A DNA stretch of 64,000 nucleotides from Brenneria nigrifluens DSM 30175 = ATCC 13028 (GCF_005484965.1 NZ_CP034036.1:3410001-3474000); one strand, 5' to 3'. Shown: positions 33,673 to 42,795, counted from the first letter of the stretch. The notes: generated from the letters alone by a model not told the origin. Translations and numbers: made by a program.

Positions 33673-34533
33673 ATGCTAGAACAACAAGCAACGATTATCG
33701 ATGTTAACGAGTCCAATCTTCATCAGGTGCTGGAACAGTCCGCGACGCTGCCCGTGCTGTTTTATTTCTGGTCGGAGCGCAGTCAACATTGCCAGCAACT
33801 GGAGCCGGCGCTAAATAAACTGGCGCAGGAATATGTCGGGCAATTTCTTCTTGCCCGCGTGGATTGCGACGCCGAGCAGCGCGTTGCGGCACAGTTCGGC
33901 CTGCGGGCGATCCCCACCGTCTACCTGTTCCAGGACGGCCAGCCCGTCGATGGTTTTCAGGGGCCGCAGCCGGAAGAGGCCATCCGCGACCTGCTGCAGC
34001 GGGTATTGCCGAAAGCGGAAGAACTGAAGGTCGCCGAAGCTCAGCAGCTGATTCAGGAGGGCAAACTGCCGGAGGCGCTGGCGCTGCTGAAAGAAGCCTG
34101 GCAACTGAGCCAGCAGCGCAGCGACATCGGCCTGCTACTGGCGGAGGTGCAGATTCAGCTCAACCGCAGCGAAGAGGCCGAAGCCGTGCTGGCAACCGTT
34201 CCGCTCCAGGATCAGGATACCCGCTACCACAGCCTGGTGGCGCAGATTGAATTGCTGAAGCAGGCCGCCGACACGCCGGAAATCCAACAGCTGCAACAGC
34301 AGTTGGCGGACGATGCGCAGAACGCCGAACTGGCGGTACAGCTGGCGCTGCAGCTGCATCAGGTGGGGCGTAATGAAGAAGCGCTTGAGCTGCTGCTCGG
34401 CTTTCTGAAGCAGGATCTCGGCGCGGCGCAGGGCAACGCCCGCAAAACGCTGCTGGATATCATGGCTGCGCTCGGCACCGGCGACGCCCTCGCCGCCCGC
34501 TACCGCCGCCAGCTTTATTCACTGCTGTATTAA
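33673..34533 (+). CDS. cnoX: Chaperedoxin CnoX (YbbN)
   Basis: 286 residues: a thioredoxin fold at 1-110 (LPVLFYFWSERSQHCQQLEPAL, with SQHC instead of CxxC, as in E. coli, so no disulfide reductase activity) followed by TPR repeats (LIQEGKLPEALALLKEAWQL, NAELAVQLALQLHQVGRNEEALELLLGFLK). It holds unfolding proteins during hypochlorite stress and passes them to GroEL and DnaK. Start ATG with AGAGAGAACCCC upstream. Confidence 0.95.
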   Translation: MLEQQATIIDVNESNLHQVLEQSATLPVLFYFWSERSQHCQQLEPALNKLAQEYVGQFLLARVDCDAEQRVAAQFGLRAIPTVYLFQDGQPVDGFQGPQPEEAIRDLLQRVLPKAEELKVAEAQQLIQEGKLPEALALLKEAWQLSQQRSDIGLLLAEVQIQLNRSEEAEAVLATVPLQDQDTRYHSLVAQIELLKQAADTPEIQQLQQQLADDAQNAELAVQLALQLHQVGRNEEALELLLGFLKQDLGAAQGNARKTLLDIMAALGTGDALAARYRRQLYSLLY

Positions 34534-34535
34534 TA

Positions 34536-34587
34536 TTCCCCTGACAAGGGGGGCTGTGAGGGAGTTGGCTCCTCCCCCTGACAAGGG
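34536..34587. repeat. Pyrimidine/purine palindromic repeat (CCCCTGACAAGGGG type), left of the mobile-like element
   Basis: Contains CCCCTGACAAGGGG and GAGGGAGTTGGCTCCTCCCCCTGACAAGGG, the reverse of the hairpin repeat at 38736 and 58822. A further partial copy follows at 35052-35094, so the 464-bp element sits between two copies. Confidence 0.65.
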
Positions 34588-35051
34588 CTGTCTCTTATAC
34601 ACAAATCCAAGGAACCTCTAGAGACCATGTGTATTCTGGTCTTGGGTTCATTCTTGGTTCTTTGTTTTTTGCTTTTCGTCGGCGTAAAAAATTATGCTGA
34701 GGAATGGGAGGTCTCCCGAATGAGCCGCATGGATGCGGCGAAAGCCAGTGCCGCGCCGGACAAAAACGCCGGGAGCGTTTTTGAACAGCACTTGTGCTGG
34801 CCCGTTAGGGCGAGCCCCATGGATGGGGCGAGTATCCCGCGTCAATGGCGGTTCGACAGGAGACCTCCGATTCCGAAGGCACCGCGAAGCGGCATAATTT
34901 CAGCCGATAGCCAGGGTTCGCAGGGCTGCGGCGACTGAGCGCCCTGCGTCGGGCGCGTGCTTCGACGTGGCATAAAAATCCCTTTCTTTTCGCGCACGAA
35001 ATAGCGCTGAACTCACATATACCGTTAACAGTATATGTGACTAAGAGACAG
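34588..35051. mobile_element. 464-bp non-coding MITE-like element with Tn5/IS50-like inverted ends
   Basis: Left end CTGTCTCTTATACACAAAT matches both the IS50 outside end and the Tn5 mosaic end at 17 of 19 positions. The right end, read inward, is CTGTCTCTTAGTCACATAT, sharing the first ten bases exactly (CTGTCTCTTA). A 10-bp stem TCACATATAC/GTATATGTGA lies just inside the right end. No transposase is encoded. The interior holds copy 2 of the large structured repeat. No 9-bp target duplication is visible, so either it has decayed or the ends are not those of the last transposition. Confidence 0.6.
34680..34990. repeat. Large structured dispersed repeat, copy 2
   Basis: Helices match copy 1 in position but not in bases: long-range stem GGAGGTCTCC (34707-34716) with GGAGACCTCC (34859-34868); CCGCAT/ATGCGG hairpin near 34724-34737; the conserved CAGCACTTGTGCTG hairpin; GCCCC/GGGGC hairpin near 34815; CCGC/GCGG near 34882; and an 8-bp stem CGCAGGGC/GCCCTGCG (34919-34926 with 34941-34948), followed by the invariant TCGGGCGCGTGC. 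A minus-strand frame that is open in copy 1 is broken by a stop here, so the element is not protein-coding. Confidence 0.75.
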
Positions 35052-35114
35052 TCGCAGGGGAGGGAGTTTGGCTCTTCTGACAAGGGTCCGCCAATAGTCA
35101 GAAACCAGAATTGG

Positions 35115-36338
35115 CTATTCCGCTGATAACCCCTGATGCCCTGACTCCAATGTCTCCAGCACGGCGATCCAGCCGTGGCCGCCGTAAACCGGCCAGCCAT
35201 TCAGCCAGCGGCGCAGCATATTCATGGCGAATATGGCCGTCAGTTCCTGATGTATCTTCAGACTATAACGCGGCGCGGCGGACTGTATCGTCTGGGCAAA
35301 CGTCCCTTGCGGCGTATGCAGCGCAATGGTCAGCCGCTCGTCATCCCTGGCGCCGACCGTCAGCGCCAGCGGGGCGGCGTGACGTTCCGCCAGTTGGCGG
35401 GTATCGGCCGCCAGTTGGTTCAAGTCCCGCGAGCGGGTATCTGCCGGCAACTCGCCCCCCGCCAGCGGCATGCCGACCGCCTGTAGCCGCCAGTTCAGCA
35501 GGCCGGCGGTAAAGCGCTCACTCACCGCCAGCCGAAGCCCGCGCTCAGCCAGCCGGCGCGCCAGCTGCGCGGGCAACCCCTCGGTGCCTTCAAATAGCGT
35601 ATTTTCCCCCGCCACGCTACGCACCTGCTGCCACAGTTGCTCCATCGCCGTCCGCTGCGCCGCCGGCCCCGTCAGTTTCAGCTCGATAATCGGCATCGCG
35701 GAGCGATAGCCCAGCACCACGCCCGGCGGCAGCGCCAGCCCGTCCAGCTGGTTGGCGAGATCGCTTTCCGAACGGCCGAAGGTGGTCAAACGCAGACACA
35801 GCGGCGCCTGGCCGATGGCAAAACGCTCGCGCAGACGCGGCATGATTTGCTGCTCCACCATCACCTTGAATTCGGAAGGCACGCCCGGGGTAAAAAACAG
35901 CAGGCATTTATCTAACCGCAGGGAAAAACCGCAGGCCGTACCGACCGGGTTATCGATCATTTCCGCGCCGGCGGGGATCTGCGCCTGTTTACGATTGTTG
36001 GGCGCCATCACCCGTCCGCGCCCGGCAAAAAAGGCCTCCATGCGCGCCAGCCACTCCGCGTGCTCAACCAATCCTTCGCCCGCCGCGGTGGCCGCCGCCA
36101 GGGCGCTAAGGTCGTCGCTGGTCGGCCCCAGCCCGCCATTGACAATCAGAATATCGGCGATCCGGCTGCGCTGGGTCAGCGCGCTGACCAACGCGTCGAG
36201 ATCGTCCCCCACCGTCATCCGGCTGCTCATCGGCAATCCCTGCTGAAACAGGTAGTCCGCCAGCCAGGCCGCATTGGTATCCATAATCTGACCATGCAGC
36301 ACTTCATCGCCGGTACATAACATCTCGACCCTAAGCAT
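35115..36338 (-). CDS. yfaY: CinA-like protein YfaY (NMN amidohydrolase-related, MoCF domain)
   Basis: 407 residues. The N-terminal half is a COG1058/MoaB-like domain (RVEMLCTGDEVLHGQIMDTNAAWLADYLF, LIVNGGLGPTSDDLSALAAA, LLFFTPGVPSEFKVMVEQ). The C-terminal half resembles the CinA deamidase domain (LARRLAERGLRLAVSERFTAGLLNWRLQAVG) but lacks a clean copy of the catalytic SxT/G pattern, as in E. coli YfaY. Function unproven. yfaZ lies upstream on the same strand, separated by a strong hairpin, in the order seen in E. coli. Confidence 0.93.
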   Translation of the reverse strand: MLRVEMLCTGDEVLHGQIMDTNAAWLADYLFQQGLPMSSRMTVGDDLDALVSALTQRSRIADILIVNGGLGPTSDDLSALAAATAAGEGLVEHAEWLARMEAFFAGRGRVMAPNNRKQAQIPAGAEMIDNPVGTACGFSLRLDKCLLFFTPGVPSEFKVMVEQQIMPRLRERFAIGQAPLCLRLTTFGRSESDLANQLDGLALPPGVVLGYRSAMPIIELKLTGPAAQRTAMEQLWQQVRSVAGENTLFEGTEGLPAQLARRLAERGLRLAVSERFTAGLLNWRLQAVGMPLAGGELPADTRSRDLNQLAADTRQLAERHAAPLALTVGARDDERLTIALHTPQGTFAQTIQSAAPRYSLKIHQELTAIFAMNMLRRWLNGWPVYGGHGWIAVLETLESGHQGLSAE

Positions 36339-36361
36339 TTTTCACTCCTGCGTAATAGCAA

Positions 36362-36385
36362 ACGGGCGCGATCGCTCGCGCCCGT
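36362..36385 (-). terminator. Stem-loop between yfaZ and yfaY
   Basis: Perfect 10-bp GC-rich stem ACGGGCGCGA/TCGCGCCCGT with a 4-base loop, 37 bases past the yfaZ stop, followed on the minus strand by TTGCTATT. Likely terminator for yfaZ. Confidence 0.65.
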
Positions 36386-36421
36386 CACCACATCCGATGG
36401 CCGTGTGGGTAACGCCGGCTA

Positions 36422-36964
36422 TCAGAAGCTCAGACCAACTCCGATGTAGGCTGAATCCGCCAGCTTGTTGTCTGAACGGCCGCTTTCGCCGGCCAGATTG
36501 ATATAGCGGTAACCCACATCCACATTGAGTATCGGCAGCGCCTGCCAGCGCACGCCTGCCTTGCCTTCAACATAGTGATCGACATGGCTGGAGAACGCGT
36601 CCGGCGAGTAGTACCCTTCGCCGTAAACAGAGAAGTAACGGTTGATCGGCCACTGCACCCCGCCGCCCAGCGCCAGCGCATGGCCGTCCGACCCGCGATC
36701 CTGATTCAGATACAAAGCCTTGCCGCCCAGCGTTACTTTCAGCGGTCCCGCGGGAATAGTGTAGCCCAACCCGAAACCGTACACATCGTTATTATTGTCG
36801 CCGTGGGCATAGCTTACGTTGCCGGACAGGCCGGGGACCAGCAGCCCGAAGCTGGCGTTCGCGCCCGCATAGTCGCGCCCCGCCTCCCCGGAAATACCGA
36901 TGGCATGCGCGGAAGCCGTGGCAAGCAGCAAGCTTCCCGCACAGGCAATCACAAATTTTTTCAT
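36422..36964 (-). CDS. yfaZ: Outer membrane protein YfaZ
   Basis: 180 residues. Signal peptide MKKFVIACAGSLLLATASAHA, then alternating amphipathic strands rich in glycine and tyrosine (GNVSYAHGDNNNDVYGFGLGY, NRYFSVYGEGYYSPDAFS) ending in aromatic SYIGVGLSF, as expected for a small beta-barrel porin-like protein. Function unknown in the family. Upstream of it (36965-37223) is the divergent promoter region shared with the catalase gene. Confidence 0.92.
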   Translation of the reverse strand: MKKFVIACAGSLLLATASAHAIGISGEAGRDYAGANASFGLLVPGLSGNVSYAHGDNNNDVYGFGLGYTIPAGPLKVTLGGKALYLNQDRGSDGHALALGGGVQWPINRYFSVYGEGYYSPDAFSSHVDHYVEGKAGVRWQALPILNVDVGYRYINLAGESGRSDNKLADSAYIGVGLSF

Positions 36965-37223
36965 TGTCGATTTCCCTCAAACAGTTAGTAAAAGCACGCA
37001 AAATGTATTGATATCGCTGCCGATTCTACCTCAATCCCGCCGCTACTCCAGCGCGACATTATCCTAAAACGCCGCCTGTTGCGCTAAATAATGCTAACCA
37101 TTTCCATTCCCGACGGCTGCCGATAATAACGATAAGCGCCACCTATTTGGCTAAAACCACAAAATGAACAATAGTATTAAGAGTAAATATCCGTACCAAT
37201 ACCATGACTATAAGGAAGAAATG

Positions 37224-38666
37224 ATGAGCAAGAAAAAGCTGACGACCGTAGCGGGCGCGCCGGTTGTTGATAATAATAATATCATAACCGCCGGACGGCG
37301 CGGCCCCATGTTGATGCAGGACGTATGGTTTCTGGAAAAACTGGCGCATTTCGATCGTGAAGTGATTCCGGAACGACGGATGCACGCCAAAGGTTCCGGC
37401 GCGCACGGCACCTTCACCGTTACCCACGATATTACCCGCTATACCCGGGCAAAAATCTTCGCTGAAATCGGCAAGAAAACCGATATGTTTATCCGTTTCT
37501 CCACCGTGGCCGGGGAACGCGGCGCCGCTGACGCGGAGCGCGATATTCGCGGTTTCGCCATGAAATTCTATACCGAAGAGGGCAACTGGGATCTGGTGGG
37601 CAACAATACCCCGGTGTTCTATCTGCGCGACCCGCTGAAATTTCCCGATCTCAACCATATTGTCAAACGCGACCCGCGCACCAACCTGCGCAACCCGGTC
37701 TACAAATGGGATTTCTTCTCCCAGTTGCCGGAATCGCTGCATCAATTGACCATTGATTTCAGCGACCGCGGATTACCCAAATCTTTCCGTCATATTCACG
37801 GCTTCGGCAGCCATACCTACAGCTTTATCAACGCCGCAAACGAACGCTTTTGGGTCAAATTCCACTTTATCTGCCAGCAGGGCATCGAGAATCTGATGGA
37901 CGACGAAGCGGAAGCGCTGGTGGGCAAAGACCGCGAAAGCTCGCAGCGCGATCTGTTCAACGCCATTGAAAACGGGGATTTCCCGCGCTGGAAGCTACAG
38001 ATCCAGATCATGCCGGAAGCCGAGGCGTCACAGGTTCCGTACAACCCGTTCGACCTGACGAAAGTCTGGCCGCACGGCGATTATCCGCTGATCGACGTCG
38101 GCTTTTTCGAACTGAACCGCAACCCGGACAACTACTTTGCCGAAGTGGAACAGGCAGCCTTCAACCCGGCGCATATCGTACCCGGCATCGGCTTTTCGCC
38201 GGATAAGATGTTGCAGGGGCGTCTATTCTCTTATGGCGACGCCGAACGCTACCGTTTAGGGGTCAATCACCATCAGATCCCGGTCAACGCCCCCAAATGC
38301 CCGTTCCATAACTACCATCGCGACGGCGCGCTGCGCGTTGACGGCAACAGCGGCAACGGCGCCACCTATGAACCGAACAGCTTTGGCGTATTTCAGGAGC
38401 AGCCGGACTTCAGCGAGCCGCCGCTAACCATTGAAGGCGCCGCCGATCACTGGAACCACCGTGAGGATGAAGATTATTTCAGCCAGCCGCGGGCGCTGTT
38501 CAATCTGCTGAGCGAAGAGGAACACCAGCGCATGTTCCAGCGCATCGCCGACGAACTGTCGCAGGTGCCCGAGTTTATTCAGCAACGGCAGATCGCGCTG
38601 TTCAACAAGGTCGATCCCGCATACGGGGCAGGCGTGGCGCAAGCGCTGCAAGCCGTTGGGAAATAA
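37224..38666 (+). CDS. katA: Monofunctional haem catalase
   Basis: 480 residues from the second of two adjacent ATGs (MSKKKLTTVAGAPV), which places AAGGA about eight bases upstream; open frame continues to 37164 without support. It dismutates hydrogen peroxide. The active-site His is in RRMHAKGSGAHGTF, Asn in VGNNTPVFYLRD, and the proximal haem Tyr in RLFSYGDAERYRLG. Small-subunit (clade 3-like) catalase without the C-terminal flavodoxin-like domain of KatE. It stands alone between yfaZ and the men operon, followed by a strong bidirectional hairpin. Confidence 0.95.
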   Translation: MSKKKLTTVAGAPVVDNNNIITAGRRGPMLMQDVWFLEKLAHFDREVIPERRMHAKGSGAHGTFTVTHDITRYTRAKIFAEIGKKTDMFIRFSTVAGERGAADAERDIRGFAMKFYTEEGNWDLVGNNTPVFYLRDPLKFPDLNHIVKRDPRTNLRNPVYKWDFFSQLPESLHQLTIDFSDRGLPKSFRHIHGFGSHTYSFINAANERFWVKFHFICQQGIENLMDDEAEALVGKDRESSQRDLFNAIENGDFPRWKLQIQIMPEAEASQVPYNPFDLTKVWPHGDYPLIDVGFFELNRNPDNYFAEVEQAAFNPAHIVPGIGFSPDKMLQGRLFSYGDAERYRLGVNHHQIPVNAPKCPFHNYHRDGALRVDGNSGNGATYEPNSFGVFQEQPDFSEPPLTIEGAADHWNHREDEDYFSQPRALFNLLSEEEHQRMFQRIADELSQVPEFIQQRQIALFNKVDPAYGAGVAQALQAVGK

Positions 38667-38735
38667 CAGAACAAGCCTGAGGCGATCCCTCGGGTTTCAG
38701 GACTCGCGTCGTCGCCATTAATGACCCCCACCCGG

Positions 38736-38782
38736 CCTCCCCCTTGTCAGGGGGAGGAGCTAAACGCCCTCCCCTGCGAAGG
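38736..38782. repeat. Palindromic hairpin repeat (CCTCCCCC/GGGGGAGG) between katA and menE
   Basis: Stem CCTCCCCC-TTGTCA-GGGGGAGG at 38736-38757, then CTAAACGCCC and a second stem CTCCCCT-GCGA-AGGGG. The same two-hairpin unit is at 58822-58874 and, reversed and partial, on both sides of the element at 34588-35051. Placed between convergent genes it can stop transcription from both sides. Confidence 0.75.
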
Positions 38783-38793
38783 GGAAATACGCC

Positions 38794-40188
38794 TCAGTCT
38801 TTCTGCGAATTACTCTCGCTATCCACCCACGCTTTCACCTGACGGCGGGAAATTTTAATCCCGCCGTTCTTCAATGCCGCCGGCAGATGATAATAGGCCA
38901 CCGGACGCTGGAAGCCCGCCAACTGCGGCAGCAACCAATCCCGCAGCGCATCCAGCGTTGTCGAACCGCTTATTTCAACCACCGCGACGGGGCGCTGACC
39001 GAACTCCAAATCATCAATCGGCACCACGTAGGCTTGCCGCACCGCCGGGTGCGTGAGCAGCGCGGACTCGATATTTTCCGGCTGAATCCCCTCGCCGCCG
39101 CTGAAGAACTGGTTATCCAGACGGCCCAGAATATGCCACTCGCCGTCGGCGAAACGCCCGCGATCGCGGGTATGAAACCAGCCCTCTTCGTCGACCAGCG
39201 GGAAAAGCCGCCCGTCGCGCCAGTAGCCTGCCGCCAGCGTCGCGCCGCGCAGCAGCACCTCTTCACCCGCCAGACGGATTTCCCGCTCGCGCAACGGCAG
39301 CCCGACGCCCGCCCGGCCATCGGCGCGCTTGGCGCACACCGTGGACGCCAGCTCGGTCAAACCGTATCCACACCAGCAGTTGATGCCGCGCGCCTGCGCC
39401 TCGCGGGTTAATTCCTGCGGGATCGCCGCGCCCCCCAGCAATACCGATTTCAGCGCGGCCGGCGCCGCATCGTGCGTCAGCAGCCGCCATAGCTGGGTCG
39501 GCACCAGAGAGGCGTGAGAGCAGCCCTGCAAGGCGCGCTCCAAAGGCTGATGGGCGCGCACCACCACCGTCGCGCCGCAAAGCAGCCAGCGCCACAGGAT
39601 GCCCTGCCCGGAAACATGAAACAGCGGCAATGAGAGCAGCCAGCTGTCGCCGGGGGCGAACGCCATCATCGCCAATACCCCCTCCGCGCTGGCCAAATGG
39701 GCGGCAAAGGTATGCGCCGCCGCCTTCGGCGCGCCGCTGGAGCCGGAGGTCAACGTCAGCGTCGCCAGCCGTTCCGGCCGCCAGGGCGGCGCGTTATAAG
39801 CGGCACCGCCGCGTTCGCCGGGCGCATACCGCAGGGCAACCACGCCCGACGGCCATGATTGCGCATTCAGGCATAGCCCGTAAGTCACGTCGAGCGAATC
39901 CCACAGTGCGTCGGTTAACGATGCCGGCAGTTGCGGATTCAGCGGCAGCAAACGGGCGCCGCACTGCAACAGCGCCAGATAACACCACAGCATCGCCGCG
40001 CTGTTTTTGCCGCGCAGCGCCACCCCGCAGCCCGACGTTACGCCCTGACGCTCGAAGTCGGCCGCCAGTTGATTAATCCGCTCCGCCGCCTGCCGCCAGC
40101 TCCAGCGGAGGTCGTCCTCCACCAGCGCCGCCGCCTGCGGCGCGCGTTCGGCCCAGTAATGCCAGGGCCAGTCGCTCAGGATTGCCAT
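38794..40188 (-). CDS. menE: o-Succinylbenzoate-CoA ligase
   Basis: 464 residues from MAILSDWPWHYWAERAP; the much longer frame to 40650 lies inside menC and is spurious. Adenylate-forming enzyme: P-loop-like LTSGSSGAPKAAAHT, GYGLTELASTVCAK, and the hinge/catalytic region RDRGRFADGEWHILGRLDNQFFSGGEGIQPENIE, with the C-terminal lysine in NGGIKISRRQVK. It forms OSB-CoA for menaquinone. It overlaps menC by 13 bases, last gene of menDHBCE. Confidence 0.95.
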   Translation of the reverse strand: MAILSDWPWHYWAERAPQAAALVEDDLRWSWRQAAERINQLAADFERQGVTSGCGVALRGKNSAAMLWCYLALLQCGARLLPLNPQLPASLTDALWDSLDVTYGLCLNAQSWPSGVVALRYAPGERGGAAYNAPPWRPERLATLTLTSGSSGAPKAAAHTFAAHLASAEGVLAMMAFAPGDSWLLSLPLFHVSGQGILWRWLLCGATVVVRAHQPLERALQGCSHASLVPTQLWRLLTHDAAPAALKSVLLGGAAIPQELTREAQARGINCWCGYGLTELASTVCAKRADGRAGVGLPLREREIRLAGEEVLLRGATLAAGYWRDGRLFPLVDEEGWFHTRDRGRFADGEWHILGRLDNQFFSGGEGIQPENIESALLTHPAVRQAYVVPIDDLEFGQRPVAVVEISGSTTLDALRDWLLPQLAGFQRPVAYYHLPAALKNGGIKISRRQVKAWVDSESNSQKD

Positions 40189-41147
40189 ACCGTTTCCAGC
40201 CGTTCGGCGGTCAACAGCGGCAAGCGGCTTTCCGGCCAGCCCCTGACCACCTGCGCCTGCATCAGGTCCAGCGTGTCCAGGCCGGGCACCGTATGCGGCG
40301 TCAGCCAGTGCGCCACCCGCGCCAGTTGGGTTAACCCCAAGCTGGATTCGATGCTGGAGCTGATCACCGCGCTTAACCCCGCCTGGCGGGCTTGCTGCGC
40401 CAGCTCTCGACAGCGCGCCAGACTGCCGACCAGCGTCGGTTTGATCACGATGGCGCTGACGCCGGGTTCCGCTTCCACCCGAAAATCGGCTTCGCGCACG
40501 CTCTCGTCCCAGGCGATGTTGATGCCGGTTTCCCGCGCGAACTCGCGGGATTCCTGACGGGTTTTGCACGGCTCTTCCAGAAAGGCGATGCGCGAACGCA
40601 ACGCCGGATCCACGTAGCGGGCAAAGCCGTCGGCTTTGGCGCGCGTCCAACTGCGGTTGGCGTCCAGCCGCAGTTGCAGGTCCGGCAAGGCTTCCAGCAG
40701 AACGTTGACGATCATGCCGTCACGCACCGCCTCGTACAGCCCGACCTTGACCTTGGCCACCTTTTCGCCCGGCATGCTCTGCAGCATGGCGAACAGTTCG
40801 TCGGGATCGCCGCTGCACAGCGGCGCCTTGCGGTAATCCGCCGCCTGCGGCAAACGCTGCTCCAGCTCGGCCTGCGCGCAGCTCAGGCCGAAAGCCACCG
40901 ACGGCGGAAGGTCATCCGCCAGCGGCTGTCCCGCCGCCCAGCGTCGCAGCTGTTCAAGGGCGGCCGACTCGGCCTGCGCCAGCGTTTCCGCGCTGAACTC
41001 CGGCAGCGGCGCAATCTCCCCCCAGCCCTGCCCGTCACCCTGTTGCAGGTGAACGATCAGCCCGTCGCGGGTTTTCAGGCGCTGATGGCGCAGCACCACG
41101 CCGGCCTCCATCGGCACGCTGTAGCGATAAACCTTAACCCGGCGCAT
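40176..41147 (-). CDS. menC: o-Succinylbenzoate synthase
   Basis: 323 residues, enolase superfamily. It begins MRRVKVYRYSVPMEAGVVLR. Catalytic lysine in VAKVKVGLYEA and metal ligands in LRLDANRSWTRAKADGFARY (Asp), AFLEEPCKT (Glu) and NIAWDESVREADF (Asp), with the second lysine in AIVIKPTLVGSL. It dehydrates SHCHC to o-succinylbenzoate. Shares one base with the menB stop and overlaps menE, so it is translationally coupled on both sides. Confidence 0.96.
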   Translation of the reverse strand: MRRVKVYRYSVPMEAGVVLRHQRLKTRDGLIVHLQQGDGQGWGEIAPLPEFSAETLAQAESAALEQLRRWAAGQPLADDLPPSVAFGLSCAQAELEQRLPQAADYRKAPLCSGDPDELFAMLQSMPGEKVAKVKVGLYEAVRDGMIVNVLLEALPDLQLRLDANRSWTRAKADGFARYVDPALRSRIAFLEEPCKTRQESREFARETGINIAWDESVREADFRVEAEPGVSAIVIKPTLVGSLARCRELAQQARQAGLSAVISSSIESSLGLTQLARVAHWLTPHTVPGLDTLDLMQAQVVRGWPESRLPLLTAERLETVWQS

Positions 41148-42004
41148 TACGGATTCCGTTTGAATTTACTGAAGTCGGGCTGGCGTTTTTCATTAAAGGC
41201 ATTGCGCCCCTCCTGCCCTTCGTCGGTCATATAGAACAGCATGGTGGCGTTGCCCGCCAGCTCCTGCAAACCGGCCTGACCGTCGCAGTCGGCGTTGAGG
41301 GCGGCTTTCAGGCAGCGCAGCGCCATCGGGCTGTTCTGCAACATCTCGCGGCACCAGCGCACCGTCTCTTTTTCCAGCTCCGCCAGCGGCACCACGGTAT
41401 TGACCAGCCCCATCTCCAGCGCCTGCGCCGCGTCATACTGCCGGCACAGGAACCAGATTTCGCGGGCTTTTTTCTGTCCGACGATACGCGCCATATAAGA
41501 AGCGCCCCAGCCACCGTCGAACGACCCGACGCGCGGACCGGTCTGGCCGAAGACGGCGTTTTCCGCCGCGATGGTCAGATCGCACATCATATGCAGCACG
41601 TGTCCGCCGCCGATGGAGTAGCCCGCCACCATCGCCACCACCGGTTTCGGACAGGTGCGGATTTGACGCTGGAAGTCCAGCACGTTCAGGTGATGCACCC
41701 CGCTGTCGTCCTGATAGCCGCCGTAATCGCCGCGCACTTTCTGATCGCCGCCGGAGCAGAAGGCCTTTTCTCCCGCGCCGGTCAGAATAATCACGCCGAT
41801 GCCGTCGTCGTGACGGGCGTTATCCAGCGCCTGGATCATCTCTTTCACCGTCTGCGGGCGAAAAGCATTACGCACCTGAGGACGATTGATGGTGATTTTG
41901 GCAATGCCGTCGGTGGATTTGTGATAGAGAATATCGACGAAATCGCCGCTGCAATCGTGCCATTCCACCGGGGCGTAAAGCAGTTCTTCACTGGGATAAA
42001 GCAT
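41147..42004 (-). CDS. menB: 1,4-Dihydroxy-2-naphthoyl-CoA synthase
   Basis: 285 residues, same size as E. coli MenB. Crotonase fold: AFRPQTVKEMIQAL, oxyanion hole residues in CSGGDQKVRGDYGGY and AGYSIGGGHVLHMMCDLTIAAENAVFGQTGPRVGSFDGG, with the conserved Asp/Tyr region near the C-terminus. It cyclises OSB-CoA to DHNA-CoA. It follows menH after 5 bases and abuts menC. Confidence 0.97.
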   Translation of the reverse strand: MLYPSEELLYAPVEWHDCSGDFVDILYHKSTDGIAKITINRPQVRNAFRPQTVKEMIQALDNARHDDGIGVIILTGAGEKAFCSGGDQKVRGDYGGYQDDSGVHHLNVLDFQRQIRTCPKPVVAMVAGYSIGGGHVLHMMCDLTIAAENAVFGQTGPRVGSFDGGWGASYMARIVGQKKAREIWFLCRQYDAAQALEMGLVNTVVPLAELEKETVRWCREMLQNSPMALRCLKAALNADCDGQAGLQELAGNATMLFYMTDEGQEGRNAFNEKRQPDFSKFKRNP

Positions 42005-42009
42005 AATAA

Positions 42010-42795
42010 TTAATCCTTAACGGGATGCGAAAGAAAAGAAAGTATCCGCGCGGCGTACTCCGCCGGGTTGGCCTGATGCGCATTATGGCCGGCCCGCGCC
42101 ACGCTCAGTAACGGCAAATTATACTGCGCCGCCAGCGCCTGAAACTTGGCGTCGGCGGCGCCGCACAGATAAGCAAAGGGAACAGCCAGTTGCCGCAGTT
42201 TCTCCCCCAGCCAGGGCTGCCGCCCCAGCGAGGTGGCTTCCAGCATATCCGCCACCGCGGGGCCGTAATTCAGGCGGCGTAGGGCAACCAGGCCGGCGCG
42301 CTGCGCGGCGTTTAAATCAGCGAATACCGCCTGCCGATACCAGTCGTTCAATACCGCCGCCATCGGTTCATGGCGCAAGCGCCGCGCCCAGCCGGCGTCG
42401 TGCAACAGGCGCTGTTCACGCAACCGGGGCTGGGCCAACCCCGGATGGCCGCCCTCCGCCAGCAGCCCCCGCATGCCGCGAGGCTGCCCGCAACAGGCAT
42501 GATACATGGCAATGCGGCCGCCCAGCGAGTACCCCAGCAGCAAATACTCTTCAATGCCCTGTTGGCGCAACGTGGCGCTCAACAGTTCGCTGACCTGGGC
42601 AAAACCGCCGGGCGTAACGCCGAGGGAGCCGCCATGCCCCGGCAAGTCCACCAGCAGCAAGGGCCAGTCGTTGAAAAAAGGCGCTATCGGTTGCCAGTCC
42701 TCTCCGCTGCCTAACAGGCCGTGCAGGCACACCAGCCACGGCCGGGCGGGAGAGCCTTCGGCCGGGGCTATTTTCCGGCAGTGCAGCATTACCAC
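42010..42795 (-). CDS. menH: 2-Succinyl-6-hydroxy-2,4-cyclohexadiene-1-carboxylate synthase
   Basis: 261-residue alpha/beta hydrolase: PWLVCLHGLLGSGEDW, nucleophile Ser in LLGYSLGGRIAMYHA, and C-terminal catalytic His in LSVARAGHNAHQANP. It removes pyruvate from SEPHCHC to give SHCHC. It overlaps menD by seven bases. The start MVMLHCRKIAPAEGS matches the usual short N-terminus. Confidence 0.94.
   Translation of the reverse strand: MVMLHCRKIAPAEGSPARPWLVCLHGLLGSGEDWQPIAPFFNDWPLLLVDLPGHGGSLGVTPGGFAQVSELLSATLRQQGIEEYLLLGYSLGGRIAMYHACCGQPRGMRGLLAEGGHPGLAQPRLREQRLLHDAGWARRLRHEPMAAVLNDWYRQAVFADLNAAQRAGLVALRRLNYGPAVADMLEATSLGRQPWLGEKLRQLAVPFAYLCGAADAKFQALAAQYNLPLLSVARAGHNAHQANPAEYAARILSFLSHPVKD

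Noticed and set aside
34588..34606. Sequencing-adapter contamination as the source of the Tn5-like end
   Set aside because: The match breaks after 16 bases and continues into unique sequence, and an inverted partner with different bases closes the element at 35051; kept only as a caution.
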